From Shewanella intestini (GTDB taxonomy: Bacteria > Pseudomonadota > Gammaproteobacteria > Enterobacterales > Shewanellaceae), in NCBI RefSeq assembly GCF_018221465.1, contig NZ_JAAIKR010000007.1:31911-95910 (forward strand): a DNA stretch of 64,000 nucleotides, read 5' to 3'. Positions 18,950-28,632 of the stretch are shown here, in pieces; positions within the stretch are counted from its first letter, which is position 1, and every line of letters begins with the position of its first letter. The notes under the pieces are model-generated. The model did not search any database, was not told the DNA's origin, and saw only the letters and a list, made by a program, of their open reading frames with translations. The translations under genes and the position numbers were made by a program.

Positions 18950-19990
18950 TTACGACTGTAGGGGTAATGTAATTGTAAATTCTGTTTGCCCTGGGGCAGA
19001 GTTGCAGTCAACTCGGCCTCCATGTAGCCGGGCAATGTTATGAGCAATAGACAGCCCTAAACCAGACCCTTCTTCTCTACCTGTCACCATTGGATAAAAC
19101 AGGGTGTCCATTAGTTCTGGGGCGATACCCGGGCCGTTATCAATGATGGATACGGCAAGCACTAATCGATAACGCTTACTGCCAATGGTTACTTGATGTT
19201 GGGTGCGGGTTTTGATGACAATGTCACCGCCTAGCATTTCTAATGCTTGAATGGCATTTTGTACGATGTTTAAGACCGCTTGCTGCATTTGATCCGGGTC
19301 CATTTCGTTATCAGGAATGGATGGGTCATAGTCCCGAGTTAAAGTGATATTTCTAGGTAATGTAAACTCGACTAGGGTGATGACTTTTTGCAGCACTTGA
19401 TGGATATTATGTTGTGCGTGCTCAGTGGGCCTTTGCGGCCCAAGTAGGCGGTCAACAAGGCTGCGTAATCTATCTGCTTGCTCAATAATTAAACTCGTGA
19501 ATTCTTTTAAATCAGGCGAACTGAGTTCGCGTGACAATAGCTGTGCAGCACCGCGTAATCCCCCCAGAGGGTTTTTTATTTCATGGGCTAAGTTTCGCAC
19601 TAAAAATTGTGCAGCTTGTTGCTGGGCATCCATATTCAGTTGTTGATGAATACGCCGCTGTTGATCAACTTGACGTAACTCTAATAAGCTTAATTGTTGC
19701 TGATTTTCTAACGGGATCAGCGTGATATCAATGGTGTGGTTTTGACCGTCTTGGGTGACTAATGATGTGGTGTTCACGGTAAGGCTTTGACTGTCAATGA
19801 CTGCATCGATCAGGATTTGGCTCTCAACACCCATGAAGTGATACTGCTCCGGTAAAGGCAGTTCTAATAATTTATGATGACTGATACCAAGCAGTTGTTC
19901 TGCAGCAGCATTAGCAAAACATGGCCTTAATTGCCTGTCGATAACAAGTACGGCGGTAACTAAGTGGTTGAGTAGATTGTTGGTATCCAT
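18950..19990 (-). CDS. ntrB: Nitrogen regulation histidine kinase NtrB (NR-II)
   Basis: Cytoplasmic kinase/phosphatase that sets NtrC phosphorylation under PII control. 346 residues: N-terminal PAS domain (about 5-70), H-box NLAHEIKNPLGGL with phospho-His H136, N-box NIVQNAIQALE, and ATP-binding boxes DNGPGI and GSGLGLSIA. No membrane segment, as expected. GGAT lies 7 nt before the ATG. First gene of the ntrBC-gntK operon. Confidence 0.97.
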   Translation of the reverse strand: MDTNNLLNHLVTAVLVIDRQLRPCFANAAAEQLLGISHHKLLELPLPEQYHFMGVESQILIDAVIDSQSLTVNTTSLVTQDGQNHTIDITLIPLENQQQLSLLELRQVDQQRRIHQQLNMDAQQQAAQFLVRNLAHEIKNPLGGLRGAAQLLSRELSSPDLKEFTSLIIEQADRLRSLVDRLLGPQRPTEHAQHNIHQVLQKVITLVEFTLPRNITLTRDYDPSIPDNEMDPDQMQQAVLNIVQNAIQALEMLGGDIVIKTRTQHQVTIGSKRYRLVLAVSIIDNGPGIAPELMDTLFYPMVTGREEGSGLGLSIAHNIARLHGGRVDCNSAPGQTEFTITLPLQS

Positions 19991-20021
19991 TGGTCATCCA
20001 AAGTGAGGGTTGCGACTTAAC

Positions 20022-20051
20022 TGCACCACTATGGTGCACCAAGTTGGTGCA
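20022..20051. promoter_or_regulatory. Two overlapping NtrC-binding palindromes before ntrB
   Basis: TGCACCACTATGGTGCA (20022-20038) and TGCACCAAGTTGGTGCA (20035-20051) each have perfect 7-bp arms with a 3-bp centre, matching the NtrC consensus, and share four bases (TGCA). They lie 32-61 bp upstream of the ntrB start, a position suited to autoregulation, probably repression of a sigma-70 promoter. Confidence 0.85.
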
Positions 20052-20163
20052 TTACGCAACCAACTTGATCGGCTTCACTTAGGATTAATCAATCTGTATA
20101 TATTGTATTAACTGTTTGTTTTTAAGTTGATTAATTTTTTATGTTAGATAAATAACTAACATC

Positions 20164-20667
20164 TTACAGTGAGGCTCGATGAAGAAAAATCGTTCTTGGA
20201 GAACTAGATGCAAGGACTTTGCCGTTTTGGGTCACGACATTCACCACGATGGTGTGTTCCCCCCGATCGACATTGCTTAGCGTGAACATGCTAGATGCCT
20301 GAGGTTGTACCTTAATTTGTCCGTTTAAAAGCAAAGTATAAAAGGCGCCTTGCGGTAATCTGGGGCTGATACTGGCCGATACTTTAATTGTGCCGGTATT
20401 ACTGCGTATTGTTGCCTCTTCACTCGGGCTGAGGATCGCCACGCTATAGTTGATATTACTGTTGGTTTGGTTGGAATTGTTATTGAGTAATTTTGGCGGA
20501 TTAATTGAGATGGTGTTTTGGGTGTTTTTATTGAGCTCCATTTCAGAAGCATTGGATTGTGGTTCGTCTGAGTAGTGTACTTTGCCATTTTCGTCTACCC
20601 AGCGATAAACGGCAGCAAAACTGCTAAAACTCAAGGTAAGCAGGGTGATTAGAATGATGAGCCGCAT
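20164..20667 (-). CDS. DUF4124 domain-containing periplasmic protein
   Basis: 167 residues. Signal peptide (MRLIILITLLTLSFSSFA) is followed by the DUF4124 motif VYRWVDENGKVHYSDEP and a C-terminal Ig-like beta domain (about 85-160). ATG 20667 is chosen since AAGGGA lies about 6 nt upstream; the longer frame from 20691 has no good site. This family is exported and of unknown function. It is a neighbour of ntrB in the same direction but is separated by the NtrC-box region. Confidence 0.85.
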   Translation of the reverse strand: MRLIILITLLTLSFSSFAAVYRWVDENGKVHYSDEPQSNASEMELNKNTQNTISINPPKLLNNNSNQTNSNINYSVAILSPSEEATIRSNTGTIKVSASISPRLPQGAFYTLLLNGQIKVQPQASSMFTLSNVDRGEHTIVVNVVTQNGKVLASSSPRTIFLHRASL

Positions 20668-20786
20668 GTTGATCCCTTGTAATATTATCATTTGGTTATA
20701 CTAGTCTTTTCTGTGATAAAAATCAGCCTTGCATATAAAGTCGCCTTTATTTGTCATATCGAGCGTGTGTAATGAATATTTAAGGT

Positions 20787-20814
20787 ATAAAAAAACCCGC
20801 CTAAGCGGGTTTTT
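20787..20814 (-). terminator. Terminator of typA
   Basis: AAAAACCCGC (20791-20800), CTAA loop, GCGGGTTTTT (20805-20814): a 10-bp perfect stem just past the minus-strand typA stop, with a T run on that strand. Confidence 0.85.
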
Positions 20815-20831
20815 CTCATCATTTAAAATGA

Positions 20832-22646
20832 TTAAGAACCACGGTTGTGACGCTTACGTTCGTTTTCAGTTAAGTAACGCTTACGAACACGGATGTTTTC
20901 CGGTGTTACTTCTACTAATTCATCATCATCGATGAATTCAAGCGCTTGCTCAAGTGTCATTTCGATGTGTGGAGTCAGTACTTGTGCTTCATCAGTACCT
21001 GATGCACGCATGTTTGTAAGTTGCTTACCTTTCAAACAGTTAACGGTTAAGTCATTTGCACGAGCGTGTAAACCAACGACTTGACCTTCATATACTTCAG
21101 CGGCATGACCAATAAATAGGCGACCACGTTCTTGAAGGTTAAATAATGCGAAAGTCAGTGCTTTACCTGTTGCGTTAGAAATCAACACACCGCGAGCACG
21201 TTGACCAATATCACCGCCTTTCACTGGACCGTAATGGTCGAATGAATGGTAGATAAGACCTGTACCAGAAGTTGCAGTCATGAATTCAGTTTGGAAACCG
21301 ATTAAGCCACGGCTAGGGATAACGAAGTCGATACGTACACGACCTTTACCATCTAGCTGCATGTCACGCATGTCACCTTTACGTGTACCTAATTTTTCAA
21401 TTACCGCACCTTGATGTTCTTCTTCAACGTCAACAGTTAGCGTTTCGTATGGTTCGCACATTTCGCCATCGATTTCTTTTTCGATAACTTCTGGACGAGA
21501 TACAGCTAGCTCGTAGCCTTCACGACGCATGTTTTCAATCAAGATTGAAAGGTGAAGCTCACCACGACCTGATACACGGAAACGATCTGGTGAATCAGTT
21601 TCTTCAACACGTAATGCAACGTTATGTACTAATTCTTGCTCAAGACGCTCGAGGATATTACGTGAGGTTACGTATTTACCTTCTTTACCAGCGAAAGGAG
21701 AAGTGTTGACTTGGAAAGTCATTGTTAATGTAGGTTCATCAACAGACAATGCAGGAAGCGCTTCTACTGTTGTTGGAGCACAGATAGTGTCTGAAATTTG
21801 TAGTTGACCAAGACCGGTAATCGCTACAATATCACCAGCATTAGCTTCTTCAACTTCATGACGTTCAAGGCCCATGTAACCTAAAACTTGACCCATTTTT
21901 CCGTTACGAGTTTTGCCATCAGCGCCAAGAACAGTCACCTGTTGATTAGTTTTAATGCTACCACGCTTAATGCGACCAATACCGATAACACCGACATATG
22001 AGTTGTAATCGATTTGAGAAATTTGCATTTGGAAATCACCTTCAGCATCAGCATCTGGTGAAGAAACTTTTTCAACAATTGTTTGGAAAAGTGGTGTCAT
22101 GTCTTCGCTTGTTTCATCAGGATCTAAAGAAGCAAAACCATTTAATGCTGAAGCATATACGATAGGGAAATCCAACTGTTCATCAGTTGCACCTAGGTTA
22201 TCGAATAAATCAAATACTTGGTCGATAACCCAGTCAGGGCGTGCGCCAGGACGGTCAATCTTGTTAATCACAACGATTGGTTTAAGACCTTGAGCGAATG
22301 CTTTTTTAGTTACAAAGCGAGTTTGTGGCATTGGACCATCAACTGCGTCAACTAAGAGTAAAACAGAATCGACCATAGAAAGAACACGTTCTACTTCACC
22401 ACCGAAATCGGCGTGGCCTGGAGTATCTACGATGTTAATACGGTAGTCGTTCCATTTGATGGCAGTGTTTTTAGCCAGAATGGTGATACCACGTTCTTTC
22501 TCAAGATCATTAGAATCCATTACACGTTCTGCGGCTTCGCCTCGGCTTTCAAGGGTGCCTGACTGAGCCAATAGCTTGTCTACCAAGGTCGTTTTGCCAT
22601 GGTCAACGTGAGCAATAATGGCGATGTTACGTAAATTCTCTAACAC
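20832..22646 (-). CDS. typA: Ribosome-associated GTPase TypA/BipA
   Basis: Translational GTPase that binds 70S ribosomes, aids 50S assembly and supports growth in the cold and under stress. G motifs AHVDHGKT (12-19), DTPGHADF and NKID are present, followed by EF-G-like domains III/V and the BipA C-terminal domain. GTG 22646 is chosen: it aligns with the family start ([18 protein letters not shown]), has AGAGG 8 nt upstream and gives 604 residues, the usual size. It diverges from glnA, as in enterobacteria. Confidence 0.96.
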   Translation of the reverse strand: MLENLRNIAIIAHVDHGKTTLVDKLLAQSGTLESRGEAAERVMDSNDLEKERGITILAKNTAIKWNDYRINIVDTPGHADFGGEVERVLSMVDSVLLLVDAVDGPMPQTRFVTKKAFAQGLKPIVVINKIDRPGARPDWVIDQVFDLFDNLGATDEQLDFPIVYASALNGFASLDPDETSEDMTPLFQTIVEKVSSPDADAEGDFQMQISQIDYNSYVGVIGIGRIKRGSIKTNQQVTVLGADGKTRNGKMGQVLGYMGLERHEVEEANAGDIVAITGLGQLQISDTICAPTTVEALPALSVDEPTLTMTFQVNTSPFAGKEGKYVTSRNILERLEQELVHNVALRVEETDSPDRFRVSGRGELHLSILIENMRREGYELAVSRPEVIEKEIDGEMCEPYETLTVDVEEEHQGAVIEKLGTRKGDMRDMQLDGKGRVRIDFVIPSRGLIGFQTEFMTATSGTGLIYHSFDHYGPVKGGDIGQRARGVLISNATGKALTFALFNLQERGRLFIGHAAEVYEGQVVGLHARANDLTVNCLKGKQLTNMRASGTDEAQVLTPHIEMTLEQALEFIDDDELVEVTPENIRVRKRYLTENERKRHNRGS

Positions 22647-22887
22647 GGATAAAACCTCTAATACCATCAAATAAAAAATAGGACTTTATAAAAACTAAAT
22701 GAGTATAGTCTCTATAAAAAAGCGTGCCATTCTACTCCAGCGAGGCTTCAGTAGATAGGATTATTTTTGAACACTTCGTTTTTTATACTAAATAAACAAT
22801 AAATAGCGGTTTATGCTGAAATAACCACCATTGTCGACATCTAAGGTGACAGCGTGATGAATGTTAAAAATTTAATTAAAACAGCGC

Positions 22888-22945
22888 TGCACCCAAATGG
22901 ACATTTGCACCATCAAGGAGCATAGTGGTGCACTGAATTTGTGCA
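22888..22945 (+). promoter_or_regulatory. Three NtrC-binding sites upstream of glnA
   Basis: 22888-22904 (left half TGCACC exact, right half weak), 22906-22922 (TGCACCA left, AGGAGCA right) and 22929-22945 (TGCACTGAATTTGTGCA, strong). They lie 63-120 bp upstream of the -24 element, the usual enhancer distance. Confidence 0.75.
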
Positions 22946-23007
22946 AAGCAGCCTTGCAGCAACAAGTAATTATTTTTAAATTGTTTAATTTCATTAACTT
23001 GTGATGT

Positions 23008-23023
23008 TGGCATGATCCTCGCT
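23008..23023 (+). promoter_or_regulatory. Sigma-54 promoter of glnA
   Basis: TGGCATGATCCTCGCT fits TGGCAYR-N4-TTGCW with one mismatch, with the invariant GG (23009-23010) and GC (23021-23022) 10 bp apart. Transcription should start near 23033. Confidence 0.8.
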
Positions 23024-23119
23024 TTGTTAGAGCAAATTCGGAATAAGACCAATTTTATTTAGTCTGACGAACACAAGATTATTTTAAGGGACAACCCTTA
23101 CCCTACCGGAGGCTTACGA

Positions 23120-24529
23120 ATGTCAGTTGCATCAATATTAAAACAAATTGAAGAACTAGAAGTTAAGTTTGTTGATTTACGTTTTACCGATACCAAAGGT
23201 AAAGAGCAGCACGTTTCAATTCCATCTCACCAAGTAGACGAAGATTTCTTTGAAGATGGTAAAATGTTTGATGGTTCATCTATCAACGGTTGGAAAGGCA
23301 TTAACGAATCTGACATGGTATTAATGCCAGATGCATCTTCATTTCTTTTAGATCCTTTCACTGAACACGTTACTGGTTTAATTCGTTGTGACATTCTAGA
23401 ACCTGCAACAATGACAGGTTATGACCGTGACCCACGTTCAATTGCGAAAAAAGCAGAAGAATACTTAAAGTCTACAGGTATTGCTGACACAGTATTAATT
23501 GGTCCAGAGCCAGAATTCTTCTTATTTGATGATGTTAAGTTCGGTACTGACATGTCAGGCACCTTTGTTAAAATTGACGACAAAGAAGCCGCTTGGAACT
23601 CAGGCACTAGCTATGAAGAAGGTAACACCGGTCACCGTCCTTTCGTTAAAGGTGGTTATTTCCCTGTTGCACCAGTCGATTCTTCACAAGACATTCGTAG
23701 TGCAATGTGTTTAATTCTTGAAGAATTAGGACAAGTTGTTGAAGCGCATCACCATGAAGTTGCAACAGCGGGTCAAAACGAAATCGCAACTCGTTTCAAT
23801 ACGCTTTCAAACAAAGCAGATGAAATTCAAATCATGAAGTATGTTGTTCATAATACAGCTCATGCATTTGGTAAAACAGCAACCTTTATGCCTAAACCAA
23901 TTGTTGGTGATAACGGCAGCGGTATGCATGTTCACCAATCTTTAGCTAAAGATGGTGTTAACTTATTCTCTGGTGACAAATACGCAGGTTTAAGTGAATT
24001 AGCGCTTTACTACATCGGTGGTATCATCAAGCACGCTCGTGCTTTGAACGCATTCACTAACCCAAGTACTAACTCGTACAAGCGTCTTGTGCCTCATTTT
24101 GAAGCGCCAGTTATGCTTGCTTACTCAGCGCGTAACCGCAGTGCTTCAATCCGTATCCCAGTGGTACCAAGCCCTAAAGCACGTCGTATTGAAACACGTT
24201 TCCCAGATCCAACTGCTAACCCATACTTAGCGTTCTCTGCACTATTAATGGCTGGTCTTGACGGTATCCAAAACAAGATCCACCCTGGTGATGCAATGGA
24301 CAAAGATTTGTATGACTTACCAGCAGAAGAAGCCGCTGAGATCCCTCAAGTTGCGACTTCATTGGAAAATGCACTTGAATGTCTAGCTGCAGATAATGAA
24401 TTCTTAACTAAAGGTGATGTATTTACTAAAGACTTTATTGAGTCTTATATCACCCTTAAAACTGATGAGTGTGAGCAAGTTTCTCGCACCACTCATCCAA
24501 TGGAATTCCAATTATACTACAGCCTATAA
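23120..24529 (+). CDS. glnA: Glutamine synthetase, type I
   Basis: Makes glutamine from glutamate, ammonia and ATP; a dodecameric cytoplasmic enzyme. 469 residues, like E. coli (469). Family blocks seen: [22 protein letters not shown], the catalytic [10 protein letters not shown] and [10 protein letters not shown]. The adenylylation tyrosine is Y398 in DLYDLP, so it is of the GSI-beta, covalently controlled type. GGAGG lies 8 nt before the ATG. Expression is expected from the sigma-54/NtrC promoter upstream. Confidence 0.98.
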   Translation: MSVASILKQIEELEVKFVDLRFTDTKGKEQHVSIPSHQVDEDFFEDGKMFDGSSINGWKGINESDMVLMPDASSFLLDPFTEHVTGLIRCDILEPATMTGYDRDPRSIAKKAEEYLKSTGIADTVLIGPEPEFFLFDDVKFGTDMSGTFVKIDDKEAAWNSGTSYEEGNTGHRPFVKGGYFPVAPVDSSQDIRSAMCLILEELGQVVEAHHHEVATAGQNEIATRFNTLSNKADEIQIMKYVVHNTAHAFGKTATFMPKPIVGDNGSGMHVHQSLAKDGVNLFSGDKYAGLSELALYYIGGIIKHARALNAFTNPSTNSYKRLVPHFEAPVMLAYSARNRSASIRIPVVPSPKARRIETRFPDPTANPYLAFSALLMAGLDGIQNKIHPGDAMDKDLYDLPAEEAAEIPQVATSLENALECLAADNEFLTKGDVFTKDFIESYITLKTDECEQVSRTTHPMEFQLYYSL

Positions 24530-24567
24530 TGTAGTGATTAATTAGCAGCTTACTGCTCATTAACATT

Positions 24568-24599
24568 AAGCCCTGACAGTCATGTTGGGGCTTTTTTTA
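24568..24599 (+). terminator. Terminator of glnA
   Basis: AAGCCC (24568-24573) pairs with GGGCTT (24588-24593) with some extra inner pairing, followed by a T run. Confidence 0.75.
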
Positions 24600-24625
24600 T
24601 TGCCTTATTTGCTAACGTTCTTGCA

Positions 24626-24653
24626 AGCCAAAAGCCAAAAGCCAAAAGCCAAT
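24626..24653. repeat. Four tandem 7-bp units (AGCCAAA)
   Basis: Three exact copies and a fourth with one change (AGCCAAT), in the noncoding DNA between glnA and the DUF2959 gene. The rest of 24530-24868 holds only terminators. Confidence 0.8.
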
Positions 24654-24810
24654 TAGTCAGCAATATCTCTTTTACGCATAGCGTTATTGTATGCCTTTAG
24701 TTGCTAGTTATTAATCTCGGCGGTCAATAAATAAAGCTAAGCATTTGTAAGTTATGCACTTAATGATGTTTTAGTCGATAAGTAGGCTATGTTGATTTTG
24801 AGGTAATAAA

Positions 24811-24838
24811 AAACCGCTAAAGCAAGCTTTAACGGTTT
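24811..24838 (-). terminator. Terminator of the DUF2959 lipoprotein gene
   Basis: 13-nt arms (24811-24823 and 24826-24838) with one mismatch; on the minus strand it runs into a T-rich stretch. Confidence 0.7.
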
Positions 24839-24868
24839 AAGTTATTTAGTTACGCGACAGTAAATGCA

Positions 24869-25522
24869 TTATGAAGATGAGCTTTCCATTGCTTCAATAA
24901 ATTGATTTGATTCAGTAATAGACTTGTTCATTTCAGTGATAAGGCTTGAAATATCCGTTTTAAGGATAGCAAACTCACCTTTAATTGCGCCAATGGCTTG
25001 CGCGTTAAGGTTATGCTTTAGATACAGCATATTGTCTTTCATTGCCGTTAATATGGGTGGCATTTTTGATTCTGCGCGGCGCATACTTTTTACCAATGAA
25101 CGGTAAGAGCGCTGAGTTTGAGTTAATTTTTCTGTGCTATTACGGCGTAAACTAGCTTTACTGATTTGTTGGATTTCAGTTTCCCACTCATCAAACAATG
25201 CTTCGGCAACACTTTCAACTTTGTCGATTCGGTTAGAAACATCATCTGCAGCTGCCTGAGCTGACTCGTATTCGTCTTTGGCATTATTGTATGCGGTTTC
25301 TAGGTCACCGCCATCAAACGCTAATAGCGCCTGCATTTCAGCAAGTGCAGAACTAAATTGTTGTTGCGCTTCTTCTTGAGACTCTTTTGCATCCTGAACA
25401 CGGTCAACCATGATATCGCGTTTGTGATAACCGACTTTTTCCATTGCGCCGTAATAGGCACTTTGACAACCGCTAAGCACAAGCACACCGCTAAGTACGG
25501 TTAGTGAAATCCATTTTTTCAT
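24869..25522 (-). CDS. DUF2959 family lipoprotein
   Basis: 217 residues. Lipobox LSGC puts the lipidated cysteine at C19; the mature part is almost wholly alpha-helical and probably coiled-coil (long Glu/Gln/Ala runs at about 40-110 and 165-210). The family is common in marine gammaproteobacteria and has no established function. The next gene upstream (25540-25770) is 17 bp away on the same strand, so the two are probably co-transcribed. Confidence 0.85.
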   Translation of the reverse strand: MKKWISLTVLSGVLVLSGCQSAYYGAMEKVGYHKRDIMVDRVQDAKESQEEAQQQFSSALAEMQALLAFDGGDLETAYNNAKDEYESAQAAADDVSNRIDKVESVAEALFDEWETEIQQISKASLRRNSTEKLTQTQRSYRSLVKSMRRAESKMPPILTAMKDNMLYLKHNLNAQAIGAIKGEFAILKTDISSLITEMNKSITESNQFIEAMESSSS

Positions 25523-25539
25523 TGTGAGTTCCTATTTGT

Positions 25540-25770
25540 TTACAATTGACTAGTCGGTTTGAATTTTGCGGCGTCAATTACGCTCCATAAATGGAATAGT
25601 GCCGCAATAATAAAGGGGACGATTAACGCCCAGAAAAAATAACCAACAACAGTGACGCAAAAAAAGATAATCGCAATAAAAATGCGACCTTGTAATAATT
25701 GTCCTAACCCGGGCCAAAATACACTTGCTAATGCTGCAAGGATATTACCGGCAGAACCTTGTTGTGACAT
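25540..25770 (-). CDS. Small two-helix membrane protein (TM2-like)
   Basis: 76 residues with two membrane segments (about 9-27 and 30-64, the second long or split) and the motif WPGLGQLLQGR, which resembles the first helix and turn of TM2-type proteins. Function unknown. Located 17 bp upstream of the DUF2959 lipoprotein gene. Confidence 0.7.
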   Translation of the reverse strand: MSQQGSAGNILAALASVFWPGLGQLLQGRIFIAIIFFCVTVVGYFFWALIVPFIIAALFHLWSVIDAAKFKPTSQL

Positions 25771-25873
25771 GAATCTACTCCCTTAAATCGTGCAAATTAT
25801 GTTATAACATTGTACGAAGTTGCACCGTGAATACCAATGGTTTTTCACTTCTTAGATAAAACAAAGGATGACT

Positions 25874-26848
25874 ATGGCCTTTAAATTTGATGTGGCCGCT
25901 TACCAGCATGTTGGTAAAAGATTTTGGCAGTTTTTAATGTATTTAAAGCAAAGATTAAAAGACGATCAAATTAATATTCGTGCTGGGCACTTAGCTTATG
26001 TGACATTACTGTCTCTTGTGCCAATGGTGGCAGTCACCATGTCGATGCTTTCTGCTTTCCCAGTATTTAAAGGCATTAGGGGGAGAATAGAAGATTTTAT
26101 TTATAACAATTTCTTACCTGCTGCGGGCGATACAGTGCAAGTGTATATTAACGAGTTTGTTGGTAATGCCTCTAAGGGCACTTTTGTGGGGATTATCGCC
26201 CTGGGTGTGGTTGCGATTTTATTGATATCTGCCATTGATAAAGGGCTCAATAATATCTGGCGGGTAACAGAAAAACGCCCATATGTGGTGTCATTTTCAA
26301 TGTATTGGATGGTATTGACCCTAGGTCCAGTTTTAGTGGGTGCCAGTTTGGTCGCAACGTCATATGTGGTGTCATTGCAATTTTTCAGTGGCTCAGACTT
26401 ATCTGGGTTTGTTACTTGGTTGGTTGAGCGGCTACCAATGTTGTTCTCTGTGGCATCTATTTTGCTGCTTTATACTGTTGTCCCTAATAAAAAGGTTTAT
26501 TTTTCGCATGCGCTTTTAGGCGCTATTGTTGCTGCGGTGTTGTTTGAAGCAGGCAAAAAAGGCTTTGCTTTTTATGTGACGCAATTCCCCAGTTATGAAG
26601 CCATTTATGGCGCATTAGCCGTCATCCCAATTTTATTTGTGTGGGTGTATTTGTCTTGGTTAATTGTGCTCTTTGGTGCCGAAATAACTGCGTCCATTCC
26701 CGAGTATTTAGCGATTGCTGAACAAAAACAAAAGGGCGTTACTGCTCAGGTGGCATCGCCTTTTGCGATTCCTGATACCGCCCATACCGCCCAAAATATC
26801 TCAGCAACAGTAGAGGCTAACTCAATGTCAAAAAAACAGGGTTCATAA
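25874..26848 (+). CDS. YihY/BrkB family inner-membrane protein
   Basis: 324 residues with about six membrane helices; contains [20 protein letters not shown] and LNNIWRV, typical of the UPF0761/YihY family. The family was once called RNase BN, but that activity belongs to another protein; the true role is unclear. ATG 25874 is preferred over 25868 because AAGG (25864-25867) touches the first but is 6 nt from the second. Confidence 0.9.
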   Translation: MAFKFDVAAYQHVGKRFWQFLMYLKQRLKDDQINIRAGHLAYVTLLSLVPMVAVTMSMLSAFPVFKGIRGRIEDFIYNNFLPAAGDTVQVYINEFVGNASKGTFVGIIALGVVAILLISAIDKGLNNIWRVTEKRPYVVSFSMYWMVLTLGPVLVGASLVATSYVVSLQFFSGSDLSGFVTWLVERLPMLFSVASILLLYTVVPNKKVYFSHALLGAIVAAVLFEAGKKGFAFYVTQFPSYEAIYGALAVIPILFVWVYLSWLIVLFGAEITASIPEYLAIAEQKQKGVTAQVASPFAIPDTAHTAQNISATVEANSMSKKQGS

Positions 26849-26972
26849 GGGCGTTGAGGTAATTATGCTGCAAAGTCAAAGCCTTGAAGTCTAGGTAAAA
26901 GGAAGTGATTTAGGTTGTTAATCTATATCACGCAAGTTAGGCGGATTCGACCGTCATTTATAAGGAATAATA

Positions 26973-27545
26973 ATGAAAAAGTGCTTACTGGTTATTTGCA
27001 TGTTAGGTCTAACGGCTTGTGCAACAACGAACAATGAATCTATTACTGATAGTCAAACCCAAGTGGTGCCTACTGCGATTGATATGACTGGGATGGATAA
27101 TGAACAAGCAGCAAATCAGCTGTATTTGTCATTACTTAAAGCCAACTATTTAGTTGAAAAAGTAGGGAGTAATCGGGTTGCGATTCAATTTGGTGAGCAA
27201 CAATTTGTGCTTCAAGCAAACATGAATGATAAAGGCATTGATAGAATTTTAGCCAATCGCTATTTCGCGGTGCATCCACAACTTCATGGTAGTAAAGATT
27301 TGTTATTGACCATTGGTCAGCTTAATCAAAAACTCAACTTTGCTAAATTTTTGATCCGTGAAAACGGCGCTATTATTCAAGTTCAAAGTGCAGCTACGTT
27401 CGTGCAAAAGATTGATCTCGAAGAATTACGCCGTTTCATGCTTTGGACCGATGAAGGTTTGCGTCAAGTTGGGCGTTCTTTCCCCAAAAATACCGAAGAA
27501 TTAATTAAGCCTTTACCTTTGATGCAACACCCACAAGGAATTTAA
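26973..27545 (+). CDS. Hypothetical lipoprotein
   Basis: 190 residues. Lipobox LTAC gives C16. The mature part has no motif I recognise; it is a compact alpha/beta domain with a hydrophobic core at about 75-150. It precedes dtd by 10 bp on the same strand, so they probably share a transcript with the thioesterase gene. Confidence 0.75.
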   Translation: MKKCLLVICMLGLTACATTNNESITDSQTQVVPTAIDMTGMDNEQAANQLYLSLLKANYLVEKVGSNRVAIQFGEQQFVLQANMNDKGIDRILANRYFAVHPQLHGSKDLLLTIGQLNQKLNFAKFLIRENGAIIQVQSAATFVQKIDLEELRRFMLWTDEGLRQVGRSFPKNTEELIKPLPLMQHPQGI

Positions 27546-27555
27546 GAGGAATACT

Positions 27556-28038
27556 TTGATAGCTTTAATACAACGAGTAAAGCAAGCCAGTGTCACTGTG
27601 GCAGTTGGCACGGCTTTAGATGGTACTCATCAGCAAGACATTGCTACAACTGCAACAATTGGCAGTATTAATACTGGGTTATTGGTGCTGCTTGGCGTTG
27701 AAGCGTGTGACGATGAACAAAGCATGCAAAAGCTGGCGGCTAAAGTCATTAAGTATCGTATTTTTAGCGATGAAAATGGCAAAATGAATTTGAATGTACA
27801 GCAGGTTAACGGCAAGCTATTGGTTGTGTCACAATTCACTTTAGCGGCTGATACTCAGCGAGGATTACGCCCAAGTTTTTCAAAAGCCGCGGCGCCAGAT
27901 AAGGCCCAAGTCTTGTATGAAGCATTTGTGCAAGAGTGCAATAATTTAGGGGTGCAAACTGAATCAGGAAGCTTTGGTGCAGATATGCAGGTGGCGTTAG
28001 TTAATGATGGGCCTGTGACGTTTAATTTGACGGTTTAA
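27556..28038 (+). CDS. dtd: D-aminoacyl-tRNA deacylase
   Basis: Hydrolyses D-aminoacyl-tRNAs (and Gly-tRNA-Ala), a proofreading step in translation. Key motifs SQFTLAAD and NDGPVTF are intact. TTG start, since it begins the conserved MIALIQRV and AGAGGA lies 5 nt upstream. At 160 residues it is about 15 longer than the usual 145, because of an insertion near residues 17-36 in the first beta-hairpin ([20 protein letters not shown]). Confidence 0.95.
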   Translation: MIALIQRVKQASVTVAVGTALDGTHQQDIATTATIGSINTGLLVLLGVEACDDEQSMQKLAAKVIKYRIFSDENGKMNLNVQQVNGKLLVVSQFTLAADTQRGLRPSFSKAAAPDKAQVLYEAFVQECNNLGVQTESGSFGADMQVALVNDGPVTFNLTV

Positions 28039-28046
28039 GGTGACTT

Positions 28047-28493
28047 ATGGCTGCTCAACTTTTACAACAGTTGCAACAGACTTGGTATGACACAATACCG
28101 CTAAGCCAGTTTATGCAGGTTAAGCCTATCAGTTTTATTGATAAGCAATTATGCGTGACTGCGCCACTGAGTCCGAATATTAATCTCCATCAAACGATGT
28201 TTGCTGGCAGTATTTATACCTTAATGACATTAACCGGATGGGGCTTGGTCTGGCTTACCTTGCAGAAGAAAAACATTATTGGCGATATTGTCCTTGCCGA
28301 TGCAAGCATTAAATACCATCAACCAGTGTCAGAAGATGCCATTGCTAAGGTGAGTTGGCCATTAGATACACAAGTTGATGCGCTAGGACGCGGTAAACGC
28401 ATTAGGGTTAATTTAAATGTTGAGCTTATCTGCAAAGGCAAGGTATGCGTGAGCTTTACTGGTCGATATGTTTGTTTGCCAAAGGCAAGTTAA
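28047..28493 (+). CDS. YiiD-C-type hotdog thioesterase
   Basis: 148 residues with the single-domain hotdog fold of the thioesterase-like part of YiiD (FabY). NLHQTMFAGSIYTLMTLTGWG is the conserved active-site helix region. It lies 8 bp after dtd, with AAGGTGA as ribosome binding site. Probably acts on acyl-ACP or acyl-CoA; substrate not known. A terminator follows. Confidence 0.85.
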   Translation: MAAQLLQQLQQTWYDTIPLSQFMQVKPISFIDKQLCVTAPLSPNINLHQTMFAGSIYTLMTLTGWGLVWLTLQKKNIIGDIVLADASIKYHQPVSEDAIAKVSWPLDTQVDALGRGKRIRVNLNVELICKGKVCVSFTGRYVCLPKAS

Positions 28494-28534
28494 CTTAGGT
28501 TGATAAAAACTGCATACAGCTGATTATAAAAAAC

Positions 28535-28566
28535 AAAGCCACTGTAAAAGTGGCTTTATTTTTTTA
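28535..28566 (+). terminator. Convergent terminator
   Basis: AAAGCCACT (28535-28543) pairs with AGTGGCTTT (28549-28557), then ATTTTTTTT. It separates the thioesterase gene from the convergent DUF3014 gene. Confidence 0.8.
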
Positions 28567-28632
28567 TGGATTAACGCTTTTTATTATGCGTTATTAGCAA
28601 GTGGGTCTTTGCTAGGGGCGAACGACAAACCA

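Larger units (their letters stand above)
22647..23119. other. typA-glnA divergent regulatory region
   Basis: 473 bp with no gene. It holds three NtrC-like boxes, a sigma-54 promoter and a roughly 85-nt glnA leader with a small hairpin (AAGGG/CCCTT near 23087-23100). A sigma-70 promoter for typA must be near 22680-22800 but I cannot fix it. Confidence 0.7.

Noticed and set aside
24626-24653. 7-bp tandem repeats considered as a replication iteron array
   Set aside because: Only four short units, no initiator gene or AT-rich unwinding region nearby.
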